Source: an uncultured Peptoniphilus sp. (GTDB lineage: Bacteria; Bacillota; Clostridia; Tissierellales; Peptoniphilaceae). From it: a stretch of DNA of 33,477 nt. Below the pieces are notes generated by a model. The model saw only the letters and a program-made list of their open reading frames with translations, ran no database searches and had not been told where the DNA came from. The stretch is from assembly GCA_946999425.1 (NCBI GenBank), contig CAMQDG010000008.1, positions 1 to 33,477 of the forward strand. The letters run 5' to 3'. Every line of letters begins with the position of its first letter. The first letter of the stretch is position 1. Both the position numbers and the translations under genes were made by a program. Below are positions 32,492 to 33,477 of the stretch, one piece after another.

Positions 32492-33182
32492 AGAAATATT
32501 AAAAGAATATAATATAGACATAAAGCTGGATCAGATAAATCAATTTGAAATCTATAAAAAACTCCTCTTGGAATGGAATGAAAAAATAAACATTACAAGA
32601 ATAACTGAAGGTCAAGAAATATATATAAAGCATTTTTTAGACAGCCTCACCCTTATAAATACAGGGCTAATAGAAGAAGGTAAAAGCCTTATAGACATAG
32701 GGACAGGCGGTGGATTTCCAGGACTTCCCCTAAAAATAATGTATCCAGACTTAAAAATGACCCTTATGGACTCCTTAAACAAGAGAATAATTTTTTTACA
32801 AGAAGTTATAAAAGAATTAAACTTAAAAAATATTGAAGCAGTCCATGGAAGAGCTGAAGAATATGGAAGAAAAGAAGATTACAGAGAAAAATTTGACCTG
32901 GTGACCAATAGAGCTTTGGCAAACATGTCAAGCCTTGCAGAATATAGCCTGCCCTTTGTAAAAAAAGCCGGATATTTTATAGCAATGAAAGGCAGTGAAT
33001 ACAAGGAAGAAGTAAAAGAAGCAAAAAACGCCATAGATATTTTGGGAGGAAAAATTGTAGACATAAAAGAAATAAGACTGCCAGGAGAAATCCTCCATAG
33101 TCTTATAATAGTAGAAAAAATAAGAGAAACCCCAAAAAAATATCCAAGAGCCGGCGGAAAACCAAAAACACAACCCTTATAA
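32481..33182 (+). CDS. rsmG: 16S rRNA (guanine527-N7)-methyltransferase RsmG
   Basis: A 233-residue SAM-dependent methyltransferase (formerly GidB) that methylates G527 of 16S rRNA. The SAM motif is LIDIGTGGGFPGLPL (about 70-84); the N-terminal part NEKINITRITEGQEIYIKHFLDS and the later NRALANMSSLAEYSLPF are characteristic. The start overlaps the end of mnmG by 11 bases, and a short SD-like AGAAG lies 7 bases before it. It is the last gene of the operon; a terminator follows. Confidence 0.95.
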   Translation: MKFEEILKEYNIDIKLDQINQFEIYKKLLLEWNEKINITRITEGQEIYIKHFLDSLTLINTGLIEEGKSLIDIGTGGGFPGLPLKIMYPDLKMTLMDSLNKRIIFLQEVIKELNLKNIEAVHGRAEEYGRKEDYREKFDLVTNRALANMSSLAEYSLPFVKKAGYFIAMKGSEYKEEVKEAKNAIDILGGKIVDIKEIRLPGEILHSLIIVEKIRETPKKYPRAGGKPKTQPL

Positions 33183-33188
33183 AAACAA

Positions 33189-33215
33189 AAGAGCCAAAAA
33201 GGCTCTTATTTTTTT
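33189..33215 (+). terminator. Terminator after rsmG
   Basis: A perfect 7-bp stem (33189-33195 with 33201-33207) with a 5-base loop is followed by ATTTTTTT. It lies 6 bases after the rsmG stop codon and closes the mnmE-mnmG-rsmG operon. Confidence 0.88.
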
Positions 33216-33288
33216 GAAACAGATATAAACATATGTTCTTATAATTTGTAAAAAATTGAAATTTTTTTGTAACACAAAATTTATAAAT

Positions 33289-33365
33289 GAATGTAGGGAC
33301 CAATTTATTGAAGATTTAAAAACCATTGTAGGGACCAATTTATTGGTCTGATCGCCGTTAGGCGA
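33289..33365 (+). repeat. Tandem copies of interspersed repeat with hairpins
   Basis: The 19-mer TGTAGGGACCAATTTATTG occurs twice (33292-33310 and 33327-33345), 35 bases apart. The second copy continues into a perfect hairpin (33333-33338 with 33343-33348), then a second one (33352-33356 with 33361-33365, loop GTTA). The first 18 bases (33289-33306) match 21-38 in inverted orientation. This looks like a small palindromic repeat family in non-coding DNA. No coding potential is seen from 33183 to the end of the window. Confidence 0.75.
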
Positions 33366-33436
33366 ATGAATGGAAACAAAATAAAAAAATGAAAAAGAAT
33401 AAATACAGATTCAACCTCCACAGAAACAATAGGAAA

Positions 33437-33454
33437 GAAAAGCGTAAGCTTTTC
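33437..33454. other. Small perfect hairpin near the right edge
   Basis: GAAAAGC, loop GTAA and GCTTTTC form a 7-bp stem with a GNRA-type loop. No T-run follows, so it is not a terminator. It may be part of a small RNA, a repeat or the leader of a gene beyond the window. Confidence 0.35.
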
Positions 33455-33477
33455 CACCTTTAAAAAGCGTTTCGAGG

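Noticed and set aside
33183..33477. Possible small gene or parA/parB start at the right end
   Set aside because: The stretch holds a terminator, repeats and A-rich DNA; no start with a ribosome site and coding pattern was found.
1..33477. CRISPR array, tRNA, rRNA, insertion sequence, prophage
   Set aside because: No regular repeat-spacer pattern, cloverleaf, transposase or phage gene was found on either strand by reading.

Overview
This is the replication-origin region of a very AT-rich, low-GC Gram-positive (Firmicutes) chromosome. The evidence is the block dnaA-dnaN-S4 (yaaA)-recF-gyrB-gyrA beside an intergenic region full of DnaA boxes, a WalRK (YycFG) system with YycH/YycI, a DnaD plus DnaI-type helicase loader, and the rpmH-rnpA-yidD-yidC-jag and mnmE-mnmG-rsmG clusters. 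Gene content and protein style fit the anaerobic Gram-positive cocci (Tissierellia / Peptoniphilaceae-like). That placement is an inference, not something a 33 kb window proves.

Layout. 0.1-4.8 kb (minus): walR-walK-yycH-yycI, a cell-wall stress operon with overlapping genes. 4.8-7.4 kb (minus): GNAT acetyltransferase, DnaD/DnaB-like primosome protein and DnaI-like helicase loader. 7.4-9.8 kb: a MATE exporter divergent from a LysR regulator. 9.8-10.9 kb (minus): a two-gene (half-size) chromate-family transporter. 11.0-13.1 kb (minus): a partner-switching sigma-factor module (STAS antagonist, degenerate RsbW-like protein, SigB/SigF-type sigma factor, PsiE-like membrane protein) whose first codon abuts the gyrA stop. 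13.1-21.3 kb (minus): gyrA, gyrB, recF, S4 protein, dnaN, dnaA. 19.8-19.9 and 21.3-21.6 kb: the two halves of a bipartite oriC, with a DnaA-trio-like unwinding element in the dnaA-dnaN spacer. 21.7-24.0 kb (minus): jag, yidC, yidD, rnpA, rpmH. 24.1-25.4 kb (plus): uracil permease. 25.5-29.0 kb (minus): nrdB and nrdA. 29.2-33.2 kb (plus): mnmE, mnmG, rsmG. The extreme ends carry copies of one short repeat in opposite orientation.

Genes left of the origin are nearly all on the minus strand, co-directional with a leftward fork. Right of the origin, the rpmH-jag block is reversed relative to the usual Firmicutes arrangement: jag, not rpmH, lies next to dnaA, and the block faces the rightward fork head-on. 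Together with the reversed nrdAB pair and jag separated from mnmE, this looks like a local inversion near oriC.

The least ordinary features are the sigma-factor module fused to the gyrase gene cluster, with an anti-sigma-like protein that has lost its recognisable ATP-binding motifs; the PsiE-like/CorC-like membrane protein at the end of that module; the inverted rpmH-jag segment; a probably leaderless GNAT gene; and the flanking repeat family. I found no CRISPR array, tRNA, rRNA, insertion sequence or prophage.
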